This document shows positions 33,230 through 41,983 of a stretch of DNA of 49,479 bases, piece by piece (position 1 is the stretch's first letter; each line of letters opens with the position of its first letter). Origin of the DNA: Deltaproteobacteria bacterium. Its GTDB lineage: Bacteria; Desulfobacterota; Desulfarculia; JACQYL01. Under the pieces are notes generated by a model. That model was given only the letters and a program-made list of their open reading frames with translations. It was not told where the DNA came from and did not search any database. The DNA lies in NCBI GenBank assembly GCA_016208165.1, contig JACQYL010000137.1, positions 1-49,479 on the forward strand. The letters run 5' to 3'. The position numbers and the translations under genes are program-made.

Positions 33230-33793
33230 ATGCACTCATTTACATTTAAAGCACCGCGGGTAATCGCGACTTGGTTTATTTTCTTTGTGATAATAAGCCA
33301 ACTTAGCTGTTCTTCAACTAGAGAAAATGCTATAATTGACGAAAATGTGCCGGATCATCCCACACACAAATATCCATACACTGAAGTGATTGGAAACCAC
33401 CACGTTACATTTTTTGTTGACCACGCGGAAGGTGTCATAGAAGCATGGATATCCGATGCCGTTGAAAAGCCTTATTTGTTGGAAGAGAGCTTCCTTGAAG
33501 CAGTCATTACGGATCGAAACGGGATGCACAAAGAAATCCGTCTGTTGCCGACCGACTATGAACGTCGCAGGCTGTACTTACGAAAGGAGACAGTAAGACG
33601 AAAGCCATACTCTAACCCTAGGATTCGCAGCAAATGGGTTGCCGAATCCAGCACGTATCGCTACCAAGCAGATTTCCTAAAGTCTTTACACCAATTTACA
33701 ATGGAACTTGAAGTGCCTGTTGAAGGAAATCGATACATTGCAAGGTTCGAATTCGAGATGCCGGAGGAGGAGAACGCCCACCACCGTCATTAG
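33230..33793 (+). CDS. Predicted lipoprotein with His-rich C-terminus
   Basis: A 187-residue unknown protein. A signal segment (APRVIATWFIFFVIISQLSC) ends at Cys27, a probable lipid-attachment site with a slightly unusual lipobox. The mature part is beta-rich (HHVTFFVDHAEGVIEAWISD; MELEVPVEGNRYIARFEFEMP) and the C-terminus is HHRH. TAAGGAGG lies 7-8 bases before the ATG. It follows the PII-like gene by 71 bases on the same strand. Its base composition is more AT-rich than the pump genes, hinting at a different origin. A periplasmic metal-handling role is plausible from His content and position but unproved. Confidence 0.65.
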   Translation: MHSFTFKAPRVIATWFIFFVIISQLSCSSTRENAIIDENVPDHPTHKYPYTEVIGNHHVTFFVDHAEGVIEAWISDAVEKPYLLEESFLEAVITDRNGMHKEIRLLPTDYERRRLYLRKETVRRKPYSNPRIRSKWVAESSTYRYQADFLKSLHQFTMELEVPVEGNRYIARFEFEMPEEENAHHRH

Positions 33794-33843
33794 GAAGCCC
33801 CAACGGCCCTGTCTAGCAGCCCGTTGAAAAAGCCGGGTTGTTA

Positions 33844-33966
33844 CAGGCCGTTGAAAAACGATGAGATGCAAGGCGCGCAAATCCCGAGGAACGAGGCGTA
33901 CATAGAGTACGTCGCAGTGACGAGGGATGAAGCGCAACGCCGCGGATCGCGTTTTTCAGCAGCCTG
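33844..33966. repeat. MITE-like hairpin element, 123 bp
   Basis: The ends CAGGCCGTTGAAAAACG (33844-33860) and CGTTTTTCAGCAGCCTG (33950-33966) are inverted repeats with 15 of 17 matches. The interior is itself imperfectly palindromic around GCGTACATAGAGTACGTC. I recall near-identical elements in Deltaproteobacterial intergenic regions. A partial further copy of the end (CAGCCCGTTGAAAAAGCC) lies at 33817-33834. It contains no gene. Confidence 0.7.
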
Positions 33967-34075
33967 ATAGGAGTGTCACGAACTGTCACAGGGTGCATAA
34001 AAGGGAAAGCAATTCGCATCACCCAGTCGCGTAGGTCGGCTCCAAGAAATTGGGAGAGTCCGGAGGAATTTTTTC

Positions 34076-34104
34076 TTGACAAATTCGGTTGAGTCGCATA
34101 TTTA
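34076..34104 (+). promoter_or_regulatory. Promoter of rplM-rpsI
   Basis: A perfect TTGACA (34076-34081), a 17-base spacer and TATTTA (34099-34104), 35 bases upstream of the rplM ATG. A strong ribosome site GGGAGGGAG follows at 34121-34129. Confidence 0.7.
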
Positions 34105-34138
34105 ATTATTTTGACTTTTTGGGAGGGAGTTCCGACGC

Positions 34139-34570
34139 ATGAAGACATATTCGGCCAAGCCGGAAGACATAAAACGGGAATGGTTCGTGGTGGACGCAGA
34201 GGGTAAGACCCTGGGGCGACTGGCGAGCCGCATCGCCCTTCACCTCAGAGGCAAGCACAAACCCATTTACACTCCCCACATGGACACCGGGGACTTTATC
34301 GTTGTCGTCAACGCGGAGAAAGTACAGCTGACGGGACGAAAATGGGACCAGAAAATGTACTACCACCACTCGGGGCAGGTGGGAGGCCTCAAGACCACCA
34401 GCGCCAAGAAGATGGCCGAGACGCATCCGGAACGCATAATGACGTTCGCCGTGCGCGGCATGCTGCCCAAGAATCCCCTGGGCCGAAGGATGTTAAAGAA
34501 ACTGAAAGTATACACAGGGCCGGACCATCCGCACAAAGCCCAGCAACCCAAACCGTTGAAGTTCGATTAA
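34139..34570 (+). CDS. rplM: 50S ribosomal protein L13
   Basis: A 143-residue L13 of normal length: [29 protein letters not shown], then [21 protein letters not shown], the family signature, and [22 protein letters not shown] near the end. First gene of the two-gene ribosomal unit, 10 bases before rpsI. Confidence 0.98.
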   Translation: MKTYSAKPEDIKREWFVVDAEGKTLGRLASRIALHLRGKHKPIYTPHMDTGDFIVVVNAEKVQLTGRKWDQKMYYHHSGQVGGLKTTSAKKMAETHPERIMTFAVRGMLPKNPLGRRMLKKLKVYTGPDHPHKAQQPKPLKFD

Positions 34571-34580
34571 GGAGGGGGTC

Positions 34581-34973
34581 TTGCCTACGGAAACGTACTA
34601 CGCAACGGGAAAACGAAAATCGGCCATTGCCAGGACATGGCTCAAGCCGGGTACGGGAACCATTGTTATCAACAAACGTCCCATGAACGAATATTTTCGT
34701 CGAGAGACGGCCTCCATGGTCGTGCGTCAACCGTTCGAGATCACCAATACCCTCGGAAAGTTCGACGTGATCGTCACCGTGAAGGGTGGCGGCATCTCCG
34801 GACAGGCCGGGGCTGTGAAGCACGGCATCAGCAAGGCATTACTGACCATTGATCCGAGTCTCAGACCCATTCTGAAAAGGTCGGGTTTTATTACAAGGGA
34901 CGCCCGCGTCAAAGAACGGAAAAAGTACGGGCAAAGGGGCGCGCGCGCGCGATACCAGTATTCGAAGCGATAG
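34581..34973 (+). CDS. rpsI: 30S ribosomal protein S9
   Basis: A 130-residue S9: [19 protein letters not shown] at the start, [28 protein letters not shown], and the C-terminal [12 protein letters not shown] whose last residues reach the P-site tRNA. It uses a TTG start at 34581 just after GGAGGGGG. A clean terminator follows. Confidence 0.98.
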   Translation: MPTETYYATGKRKSAIARTWLKPGTGTIVINKRPMNEYFRRETASMVVRQPFEITNTLGKFDVIVTVKGGGISGQAGAVKHGISKALLTIDPSLRPILKRSGFITRDARVKERKKYGQRGARARYQYSKR

Positions 34974-35002
34974 GCTCGACACGTCCGGATTCTCGGCCGA
35001 AG

Positions 35003-35030
35003 AAGGAGGGACGCATATCCCTCCTTTTTT
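35003..35030 (+). terminator. Rho-independent terminator after rpsI
   Basis: Perfect 9-bp stem AAGGAGGGA/TCCCTCCTT with the 6-base loop CGCATA, running into a T-run. It lies 30 bases after the rpsI stop. Confidence 0.9.
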
Positions 35031-35160
35031 CGTCTGTCTTCCGTACGATTCTGCAAGAGGTCTGTAACGCGTCGGGAAACCCGCCCTCAAGCACGTCCCT
35101 CGGACAGCGCTTCTTTTCGGGCGCCTTTTGGTGTAAGATGGCTGACAGGGAGAGGATGTA

Positions 35161-36198
35161 ATGGTCAAGACCGCCGTTATCGGAGGTTCCGGATATACGG
35201 GCGTCGAGCTGATTCGGCTCCTGAGCGCCCATCCCGACTTGAAGCTCACGTGTGCGACGAGTCGTCGATACGAGGGAAAACCCATCGAGGATGTGTTCCC
35301 TTCTTTGAGACGAATCACGGACCTCGTCTTCTCCGCTCCCGACCCATCCCAGGTGGCCCGGTCGGCGTCGGTGGCCTTCACCGCCCTTCCCCATGAGACG
35401 GCCATGGAATTCGTTCCGAAACTGCTTGACCAGGGCCTCAAGGTCGTGGATCTGAGCGCCGATTTCCGGCTGAAAGACGCGGAAGTGTATGGAAGGTGGT
35501 ATCAGCCCCATTCCGCTCCCCTGCTCCTGGAAGAAGCGGCTTACGGATTACCGGAAATCCATCGGGACGCCGTGCAAAACGCCAGGCTGGTGGCAAACCC
35601 CGGATGTTACCCCACCAGCACGATCCTGGCCCTGGCGCCCCTCCTCCGAAACGGTTGGATCGATCCGGCCACGATCATCGTCGACTCGAAGAGCGGAGCA
35701 AGCGGGGCCGGGCGCGGCCCCAGCATGGCGACCCTCTATTGCGAAGTGAACGAAGGCTTCAAGGCATACAAGATCGGGGAACACCGCCACACGCCGGAGA
35801 TCGAGCAGGAGCTTTCCCTCCTGGCCGGCCGGCCCGTGACCATCAGTTTCACCCCTCACCTGGCGCCCATGAATAGAGGCATTCTGACGACGACCTATGC
35901 GAGCCTGACGGCGGACATCGAGGAGCAGCTTCTCTTCGAACGAGCGCGGGCGTTCTATGATAACGCTCCTTTCGTTCGAGTGCTTCCGCCGGGCCATTTT
36001 CCCAGTACGTCCTTTGTCAACGGCTCGAATTATTGCGACATCGGATACAAAATCGATCGCAGAACTCATCGGATCGTCGGCGTTTCCGCCATTGACAATC
36101 TGGTCAAAGGCGCCTCCGGGCAGGCGGTCCAGAATATGAATCTGATGCTGGGGCTGGAAGAAACCGCGGGCCTCCGCATAGCGCCGTTGTACCCCTGA
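35161..36198 (+). CDS. argC: N-acetyl-gamma-glutamyl-phosphate reductase
   Basis: A 345-residue enzyme of arginine synthesis that reduces N-acetylglutamyl phosphate to the semialdehyde with NADPH. The nucleotide-binding start is [16 protein letters not shown]. The catalytic Cys lies in [11 protein letters not shown] near 151-161. [11 protein letters not shown] and [13 protein letters not shown] are family marks. AGGGAGAGG precedes the ATG. It comes after the rpsI terminator, so it is transcribed separately and probably with truA (16-base gap). Confidence 0.97.
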   Translation: MVKTAVIGGSGYTGVELIRLLSAHPDLKLTCATSRRYEGKPIEDVFPSLRRITDLVFSAPDPSQVARSASVAFTALPHETAMEFVPKLLDQGLKVVDLSADFRLKDAEVYGRWYQPHSAPLLLEEAAYGLPEIHRDAVQNARLVANPGCYPTSTILALAPLLRNGWIDPATIIVDSKSGASGAGRGPSMATLYCEVNEGFKAYKIGEHRHTPEIEQELSLLAGRPVTISFTPHLAPMNRGILTTTYASLTADIEEQLLFERARAFYDNAPFVRVLPPGHFPSTSFVNGSNYCDIGYKIDRRTHRIVGVSAIDNLVKGASGQAVQNMNLMLGLEETAGLRIAPLYP

Positions 36199-36214
36199 GC
36201 AGGAACGTTGGTCC

Positions 36215-36979
36215 GTGATCGGCGCCGAAAGAATCATCAAGCTGGTTCTCGAGTATGACGGCGGCGCTTACGCCGGATGGCAACGCCAGAAGGGGATCGT
36301 CACCATTCAGGAAGTCATCGAAACCGCTTTGAGGACCATGCTCCATGAGCCGGTCACCCTGCACGGCTCGGGCCGTACGGATGCCGGCGTCCATGCGACG
36401 GGTCAGGTGGCCCATTTTGTGACCGCCGCAACCTACGAAGCCGGCGTCTTTCAGAACGCATTGAACGCGCTGCTGCCGCCGGACATCGCGGTAAAGGAAG
36501 CCTCCGAGGCGCCTTCAGGGTTCCATGCCCGCTATTCGGTCCAATCAAAACGATATCATTACCTGATCTGCAACCGCTTCGTTCGCCCCGCGTTGATGCG
36601 GGATCGAGCCTGGCACGTGCGCGTTCCCTTGGATCTGGAAGCTATGGCCGGCGCCCTCGAGTCCATCGAGGGAACGCACGACTTTTCGGCTTTCCAGTCA
36701 GCGGGCAGTTGCGCAAAAAGTCCCGTGCGGACGATTTTCCAGCAATCCCTGTCAGAGGATGCCAACGGCATGGTCTGCGTCGCGCTCAAAGCGGATGGAT
36801 TTCTGCGGCACATGGTAAGAAACACTGTCGGAACGCTGGTTCAGGTGGGCGGACACGCCATTACACCATCGGATTTCACTCGCGTGCTGACCGGAAAGGA
36901 CCGATCCCGCGCCGGTCCGAAAGCACCCCCCCAGGGTCTCTATCTCGTTGAAGTGGAATACGGACAACACAGCGACTAA
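36215..36979 (+). CDS. truA: tRNA pseudouridine synthase A
   Basis: A 254-residue enzyme that makes pseudouridine at positions 38-40 of tRNA anticodon stems. The catalytic Asp lies in SGRTDAGVHATGQVAHF near 52-68. YDGGAYAGWQRQ near 16-27, SKRYHY and DGFLRHMVRN are further family marks. GTG start with AGGAAC 8 bases upstream. Confidence 0.97.
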   Translation: MIGAERIIKLVLEYDGGAYAGWQRQKGIVTIQEVIETALRTMLHEPVTLHGSGRTDAGVHATGQVAHFVTAATYEAGVFQNALNALLPPDIAVKEASEAPSGFHARYSVQSKRYHYLICNRFVRPALMRDRAWHVRVPLDLEAMAGALESIEGTHDFSAFQSAGSCAKSPVRTIFQQSLSEDANGMVCVALKADGFLRHMVRNTVGTLVQVGGHAITPSDFTRVLTGKDRSRAGPKAPPQGLYLVEVEYGQHSD

Positions 36980-36994
36980 GTAAGGAGTTACGGA

Positions 36995-37723
36995 ATGAAA
37001 GGCGTTATTTTAGCAGGGGGATTGGGCACCCGGCTGTATCCTTTGACACGCATAACCAACAAACATCTGCTGCCTGTTTTCGACAAGCCCATGATCTACT
37101 ACCCCATACAAGCGCTGGTAAACGCCGGGATAAAAGACATTCTGATTGTCACTGGAGGCAACAACGCCGGGGATTTCTTGAAACTCCTGGCCAATGGAAA
37201 AGCATTCGGCCTCAAGCATCTCAACTATACCTACCAGGAAGGGGAAGGCGGCATCGCCGACGCCTTGAAATTGGCCGAGTATTTCGCCGACAATGACAGG
37301 ATCTGCGTGGTGCTGGGGGACAACATCATTGAGAACAACATCGCGCAGGCAGTGCGAGATTTCGAAAAGCAGGAGCGTGGAGCTAAAATCCTGCTGAAAA
37401 AAGTCCCCGATCCCGAACGGTTCGGCGTACCCGTGCTCGAGAGGGACCGGGTCGTGCGAATCATCGAGAAGCCACAAACGCCACCGTCATCCTATGCGGT
37501 GATCGGTATCTACATGTACGGTCCCGACGTGTTCGAAATCACCGGGGCGCTTAAACCTTCCGCTCGGGGAGAACTGGAAATCACCGACGTGAACAATGCC
37601 TACATCGAACGAGGTCAAATGAGTTGGAGTGTGCTGGAGGGCTGGTGGACGGACGCAGGAACCTTCGATTCCCTGTTGAGGGCCGGTAACCTGGTGTCCA
37701 AGACGGGCGCCAACAAACTGTAG
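36995..37723 (+). CDS. rfbA: Sugar-phosphate nucleotidyltransferase (RmlA-like, short form)
   Basis: A 242-residue nucleotidyltransferase that should couple a nucleoside triphosphate with a sugar 1-phosphate, most likely dTTP or UTP with glucose 1-phosphate, for cell-surface polysaccharide. Family marks are LAGGLGTRLYPLTRITNKHLLPVFDKPM at the start (split motif), GEGGIADALKLAE and VVLGDNI, then EKPQTPPSSYAVIGIYMY and ELEITDVNNAYI. It is about 50 residues shorter than RmlA of E. coli and ends soon after WWTDAGTFDSLLRA, so it lacks the C-terminal helical region. TAAGGAG precedes the ATG. Other sugar genes are not adjacent, but a glycosyltransferase lies 3 kb away. Confidence 0.85.
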   Translation: MKGVILAGGLGTRLYPLTRITNKHLLPVFDKPMIYYPIQALVNAGIKDILIVTGGNNAGDFLKLLANGKAFGLKHLNYTYQEGEGGIADALKLAEYFADNDRICVVLGDNIIENNIAQAVRDFEKQERGAKILLKKVPDPERFGVPVLERDRVVRIIEKPQTPPSSYAVIGIYMYGPDVFEITGALKPSARGELEITDVNNAYIERGQMSWSVLEGWWTDAGTFDSLLRAGNLVSKTGANKL

Positions 37724-37833
37724 TGTTTCCGGCTTCCCGGCTTTGGCCCTGAACTCGCTGCGCGCCCGCCGACGCGGCCGAATAAACGGTCGGTGGTCTG
37801 CCGGTCCGCTTGCACCGGATGGCGCTTTTCATC

Positions 37834-37847
37834 CGTCAAGATGACGT
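37834..37847. repeat. Copy of a 14-bp repeat end
   Basis: CGTCAAGATGACGT is identical to the right end of the REP-like element at 26134-26147. Here it covers the stop codon of the small minus-strand gene that follows. Only this end is conserved. Confidence 0.4.
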
Positions 37848-38036
37848 TGATTGCGCCTGCGTCTTCTCCCCTCGGTCCGTTTCCTTGTGCGGCTTCGACC
37901 GGATATTCTCCCTCACCACTCGATTGACCAGCAGGTAGGCTTCTTCAAACGTACTGGTACTGAGTCGCCCGGTCTCGATAAACTTGACAATAATCTCTTT
38001 CGTTGCTTTCAGAACAGCTTCTTCCCGGGGATCCAT
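37836..38036 (-). CDS. Small conserved protein of unknown function
   Basis: A 66-residue protein: MDPREEAVLKATKEIIVKFI, then ETGRLSTSTFEEAYLLVNRVV, then a polar tail. I recall short Deltaproteobacterial proteins starting with MDER..VLKATKEIVVKFIE. That supports a real gene, but their function is unknown to me. It is helical, with no membrane segment or motif. It reads against rfbA and mutL, and a perfect 12-bp inverted repeat stands in its leader. The C-terminal 20 residues overlap the repeat end at 37834 and look poorly conserved. Confidence 0.6.
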   Translation of the reverse strand: MDPREEAVLKATKEIIVKFIETGRLSTSTFEEAYLLVNRVVRENIRSKPHKETDRGEKTQAQSTSS

Positions 38037-38059
38037 AGCCCGCTCCTATCCGATTTAAA

Positions 38060-38108
38060 GGGTCCCCGCTTGGGTGTGGAAGAAGGCAACCGATTGAAGC
38101 GGGGACCC
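38060..38108. repeat. Perfect 12-bp inverted repeat in the mutL upstream region
   Basis: GGGTCCCCGCTT (38060-38071) and AAGCGGGGACCC (38097-38108) are exact reverse complements with a 25-base loop. It lies 24 bases upstream of the small minus-strand gene and about 97 bases before mutL. In the minus direction it is followed by TTTAAA rather than a T-run, so it is a weak terminator at best. A regulatory hairpin or a short palindromic repeat is as likely. Confidence 0.6.
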
Positions 38109-38204
38109 GAGAGTTAAGAAGAACCCTTTGGGAGCCCTCCTTGGTGTTTAGATATCACATGCCCGAGGGCTTGACAACATCCTGCCCATCCAAGGAACGC
38201 GCCT

Positions 38205-40001
38205 ATGCCGAAGATTCATATCTTACCCGAAATCCTGGCCAATAAGATCGCGGCCGGCGAAGTCGTGGAACGGCCGGCCTCCATTGTAAAGGAACTGCTG
38301 GAAAATGCCGTCGACGCCCGAGCCGGTCACGTGGTGGTGAACATCGAGGGAGGCGGGCGAAAACGCATCGTCGTGACGGATGACGGAATGGGTATGGAGC
38401 CGGACGACATGTTTCTGGCCCTCGAACGCCACGCTACCAGCAAACTGGCTACCGAAGCGGACCTCTTTGACATTCGGTCGCTTGGTTTCAGGGGCGAGGC
38501 CCTCCCGAGCATCGCCTCCGTGACGAACCTGACCATGGAAAGCCGCGTCCGGGAACTGGACGTGGGCCGGCGCATCACAGTGCAGGGAGGCGTGATACGC
38601 ACCGTCGAAGAAATCACCATGCAGCCGGGCGCCCGCATCACCGCTTCCAGGCTCTTTCACAACACTCCCGTCCGACTGAAATTTCTGAAGAGCTCCCAGA
38701 CGGAAATGGGTCACATCACGGACATGTTTATCCGCACGGCGTTGCCGTTGACGGAAATCCACTTCCGACTGGACGTCGATGGAAAACCGAACCTGGAATT
38801 CCCCTCGGGCGCGTCGCCCAAAGACCGGCTGTATATTCTTTGGGGGCGGCAGTTGGCCCAGCGGGCGGTCGCTTTCTCGTCGGACACGGGCGATCCCCGT
38901 GTGTCGGGATATCTCGTTCCCCCTGAAGATTCCCGCACAGCCCCACGGCATGTGTACGCGTATGTGAACGGGAGGTGGGTGCGTGACCGGTTGCTTCACA
39001 AGGCGATCCTGGACGCTTACCGTCCGTTCCTGACCAAAGGACGCTATCCCATGGCCCTGCTGTTCCTTGAGGTGAATCCTGCAAGAGTGGATGTCAATGT
39101 CCACCCCACCAAAGCGGAGGTTCGATTTACCGATCCTCAGCGGATCTATCACCTCGTTGTGTCGAACTTAAAAACCGCGTTGGATGCTCACGCGCGGTCC
39201 GAGCTCCTGCCTCGGGACGTTCCGGAAATTGAGCCGTGGCAAGTTGGACAAAAGCGGGACTATCACCCGATCCGCTTTCAGGAGGCATCGGGAGGGGATC
39301 GGAACCTTCGAGGTTCTCGGAGTAACCTGCATATCAGCGAACCGGCCCGACCGGCGGTCGTCCCGGCCCCTCGAGTTCCCGAAACGTCTTCTCCCCAATA
39401 TCGTTTGCAGGAAAGCTCCTCCCTCCCTTTGGTCAAGGTCCTGGGTCAGTTGGGCAAAAGCTACATTCTCTGCGAAACGAGGGAAGGCCTCCTGATCTTC
39501 GATCAACACGCCGCCCACGAACGGGTCACATACGAAAAACTGAAACTGGACGCCGCAAAGACCTCGGTGTCCACACAGATGCTCCTCACTCCCGAGGTGG
39601 TGGAACTGAGCCCCAAGGAATTTGCACGGATCCAGGATCTCCGGGAAAACCTGAACGCCGTGGGACTGGAAGTGCGCCCGTTCGGCGAGCGCAGTATCAT
39701 CGTACGGCAAGTGCCCGCCCTGTTGAAACAGGTCGATGTGACCGCATTGATAAACGAACTCCTGGACGATACCGCCGAGACGCCGCCTGCTTCCGGCGAC
39801 GCAGGGCCTCTCGATCCCGTCCTGATCGTGATGGCCTGCCACGGGTCGATTCGATCCGGACAGGCCCTTGCCCGTGAAGAAATGGAAACTCTGGTCCGCG
39901 AAGTCCTCTCATTGGACAGTCCTCTTCACTGCCCCCACGGCAGGCCCATCTGGAAAAAAATCACCTATACGGAATTGGAAAAGGAACTCAAAAGAAGGTA
40001 A
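38205..40001 (+). CDS. mutL: DNA mismatch repair protein MutL
   Basis: A 598-residue MutL that links mismatch recognition by MutS to strand removal. The GHKL ATPase domain has ELLENAVDA (ATP/Mg Asn), DDGMGM and RGEALPSIASV. The C-terminal domain carries DQHAAHERVTYE, a full DQHA(X)2E(X)4E endonuclease motif, followed by ACHGSIRSGQAL and CPHGRP. It should therefore nick DNA itself, as in organisms without MutH. AAGGAA lies 9 bases before the ATG. miaA follows 3 bases after the stop; mutL-miaA is a common pair. Confidence 0.97.
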   Translation: MPKIHILPEILANKIAAGEVVERPASIVKELLENAVDARAGHVVVNIEGGGRKRIVVTDDGMGMEPDDMFLALERHATSKLATEADLFDIRSLGFRGEALPSIASVTNLTMESRVRELDVGRRITVQGGVIRTVEEITMQPGARITASRLFHNTPVRLKFLKSSQTEMGHITDMFIRTALPLTEIHFRLDVDGKPNLEFPSGASPKDRLYILWGRQLAQRAVAFSSDTGDPRVSGYLVPPEDSRTAPRHVYAYVNGRWVRDRLLHKAILDAYRPFLTKGRYPMALLFLEVNPARVDVNVHPTKAEVRFTDPQRIYHLVVSNLKTALDAHARSELLPRDVPEIEPWQVGQKRDYHPIRFQEASGGDRNLRGSRSNLHISEPARPAVVPAPRVPETSSPQYRLQESSSLPLVKVLGQLGKSYILCETREGLLIFDQHAAHERVTYEKLKLDAAKTSVSTQMLLTPEVVELSPKEFARIQDLRENLNAVGLEVRPFGERSIIVRQVPALLKQVDVTALINELLDDTAETPPASGDAGPLDPVLIVMACHGSIRSGQALAREEMETLVREVLSLDSPLHCPHGRPIWKKITYTELEKELKRR

Positions 40002-40004
40002 ACC

Positions 40005-40934
40005 GTGGCCATCCCGAGTATCGGCATCATAACCGGCCCAACCGGAGTGGGAAAGACCGAACTGGCCTTGAGCGCGTCCGAATTTCTGAATGCCGAAATC
40101 GTCAATGCCGACTCCATGCAGATCTACCGTTACATGGACGTGGGTACGGCCAAGCCGACCGTCGACGAACGCAAGCGGGTACCCCACCATCTCATCGATG
40201 TGAGAGATCCGGACGAAACCTGCGACGCATCCACATACCGTCGAATGGCCGACGAGGCCATACGGCGGATTCTCGAAAAAGGCAAGCGCGCCCTTCTGGT
40301 GGGCGGAACGGGACTCTATATCAAAGCGCTCTTGCACGGCCTGTTTCCGGTGCCGCCCAAATCCGCCACGGTCCGCGCCCGGCTGAAAGACGAGGCCAAC
40401 CGGAAGGGGCTGGATGAATTGCACCGTCGGTTGCTGAACGTGGACCCCCTTGCAGCCCAACGAATCCATCCCAGGGACAGGGTTCGCATTGTTCGGGCCC
40501 TGGAAGTGTACGAAACCACGAAAACGCCCATAAGCCGCCTTCAAGCCGGGCATCGTTTTCAGGAATCCTCGTATCGGGTCGCCTACTGCGTCCTTTCCCG
40601 GCCCAAACCGGAACTATACGCCCGTATCGAGAACCGAACGGACCAAATGCTGGCCGAAGGATTGGTGGAAGAAGTGAAAAAGCTGAAGTCCATGGGATAC
40701 GGCGCCGATCTCAAGTCCATGCAGTCCATCGGATATCGGCACGTGGCGCGCTACCTGGAGAACGAATGGTCTTTTGAAGAGGCAACCCGGTTATTGAAGC
40801 GGGACACGAGACGCTACGCCAAACGGCAGCTCACGTGGTTCCAATCGGTGGACGAAGCCCGGTGGTTCCACCCGGATGACCCCAAAGAACTCCTCGAACA
40901 TCTTATGCGGTTCTTCGAAGCGGAAGACGGCTAA
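40005..40934 (+). CDS. miaA: tRNA dimethylallyltransferase
   Basis: A 309-residue enzyme that transfers a dimethylallyl group from DMAPP to N6 of A37 in tRNAs reading codons that begin with U. The P-loop GPTGVGKTELAL is at 9-20. NADSMQIYRYMDVGTAKP near 34-51 and GGTGLYIKALLHG near 98-110 are family marks. GTG start with AAGGT upstream. Its last 4 bases overlap the stop of the convergent glycosyltransferase gene. Its substrate DMAPP is a product of the IspH activity encoded 1 kb away. Confidence 0.97.
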   Translation: MAIPSIGIITGPTGVGKTELALSASEFLNAEIVNADSMQIYRYMDVGTAKPTVDERKRVPHHLIDVRDPDETCDASTYRRMADEAIRRILEKGKRALLVGGTGLYIKALLHGLFPVPPKSATVRARLKDEANRKGLDELHRRLLNVDPLAAQRIHPRDRVRIVRALEVYETTKTPISRLQAGHRFQESSYRVAYCVLSRPKPELYARIENRTDQMLAEGLVEEVKKLKSMGYGADLKSMQSIGYRHVARYLENEWSFEEATRLLKRDTRRYAKRQLTWFQSVDEARWFHPDDPKELLEHLMRFFEAEDG

Positions 40935-41869
40935 CCGGTGTCGCCTTTCGCTCGGCTCATTTCGAGGCCGTCCAGGTTCGTACCTCCCCCATCCGTATCG
41001 ACCTGTCCATCGGGGAGTGCCTGCATTCCCGGGCCATTGGAAGGTCGTTCCTGGTGATCCGGTAGAAGCTTTTGAGCCTGGAGGGCTTCTTCCAGCTTTC
41101 CCCGCTTCAGACATCCTTCCGCGTAAATCCGGGTTTTCCTCCGCAGCGTCTCCAATACCCAGCCGGTTTGCTCTATGGACAGAACATTCGCGGACAGGAG
41201 CTTACTCAGCGAATGAATGCGAAGGCGGTCCAGAGACGGCACGGTCCGGGAAAGCTGATCCGAATGTCCGCCCCGCTTGATCGTGAGCGGTTCGTCTATC
41301 AACGCCACCGGATGGCGGCATGCCACCCGGAGCCATAAGTCGTAGTCTTCGCACGCTTCCATGGAGGTGTCGAATACGCCCACTTCCTCTAATAGACTTC
41401 TGCGCAGCATCACCGCGGACGGGCTCACCATGCACCGTTCCAGGGAGATTCGAAAAATATTCCCGGACCGTTTCTTGTGATAGGCTTTGGGATTGACGCG
41501 TCTGCCTTTGCGAATCCAGACCTCTTCCGTCTGGCAGATAAGGGACTTCGGGCGCATCCGAAAATGAGCCGCCTGAACCTCGAGCTTTCGATCGAGCCAC
41601 AGATCGTCCGAATCCAGAAACGCGATCAACGGCCCCCGGGCCGCTTCGATACCGAGATTGCGCGCCGCGCTTACACCGGAACGTGCCTGAACGAGCACCT
41701 TCACGCCGGCCCCGAAACCTTCGAGCATTTCTCGGGTGCCGTCCGTCGAGCCATCATCCACCACAATGAGCTCGAAGTCACGGAACGTCTGGTCCAGTAC
41801 GGAACGGACGGCCTCTTCCAGCCGGCTCGCGCGGTTGTAGGTGGGAATGATTACCGATACAAGGGGCAT
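40931..41869 (-). CDS. Family 2 glycosyltransferase
   Basis: A 312-residue GT-A glycosyltransferase that should move a sugar from a nucleotide sugar to a surface glycan or lipid. The N-terminus VSVIIPTYNRASRLEEAV and VVDDGSTDGT bind the nucleotide, and FLDSDDLW near 89-96 is the DxD-type metal motif. There are no membrane segments. The C-terminal 60 residues are poorly conserved-looking and polar. Overlap of 4 bases with convergent miaA. The donor and acceptor are unknown. Confidence 0.88.
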   Translation of the reverse strand: MPLVSVIIPTYNRASRLEEAVRSVLDQTFRDFELIVVDDGSTDGTREMLEGFGAGVKVLVQARSGVSAARNLGIEAARGPLIAFLDSDDLWLDRKLEVQAAHFRMRPKSLICQTEEVWIRKGRRVNPKAYHKKRSGNIFRISLERCMVSPSAVMLRRSLLEEVGVFDTSMEACEDYDLWLRVACRHPVALIDEPLTIKRGGHSDQLSRTVPSLDRLRIHSLSKLLSANVLSIEQTGWVLETLRRKTRIYAEGCLKRGKLEEALQAQKLLPDHQERPSNGPGMQALPDGQVDTDGGGTNLDGLEMSRAKGDTG

Positions 41870-41983
41870 CTTTGCACAACGGCCAACGCCTGAACAAGGA
41901 AACGGGGACCCGGGGTTAGGGATCGGATCGCAGGGCCGTCTTCATTCAGTCAGGTGTGATTGTAGGTTTCCCGGTCGGAGCCT

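Larger units (their letters stand above)
33794..34138. other. Intergenic region with repeat and rplM promoter
   Basis: After the lipoprotein gene this stretch holds the hairpin repeat (33844-33966) and then the rplM promoter (34076-34104). Nothing else was recognised and no small gene is supported. Confidence 0.6.

Noticed and set aside
38166-38200. Promoter starting with TTGACA before mutL
   Set aside because: The TTGACA is present, but no acceptable -10 lies 15-20 bases downstream.
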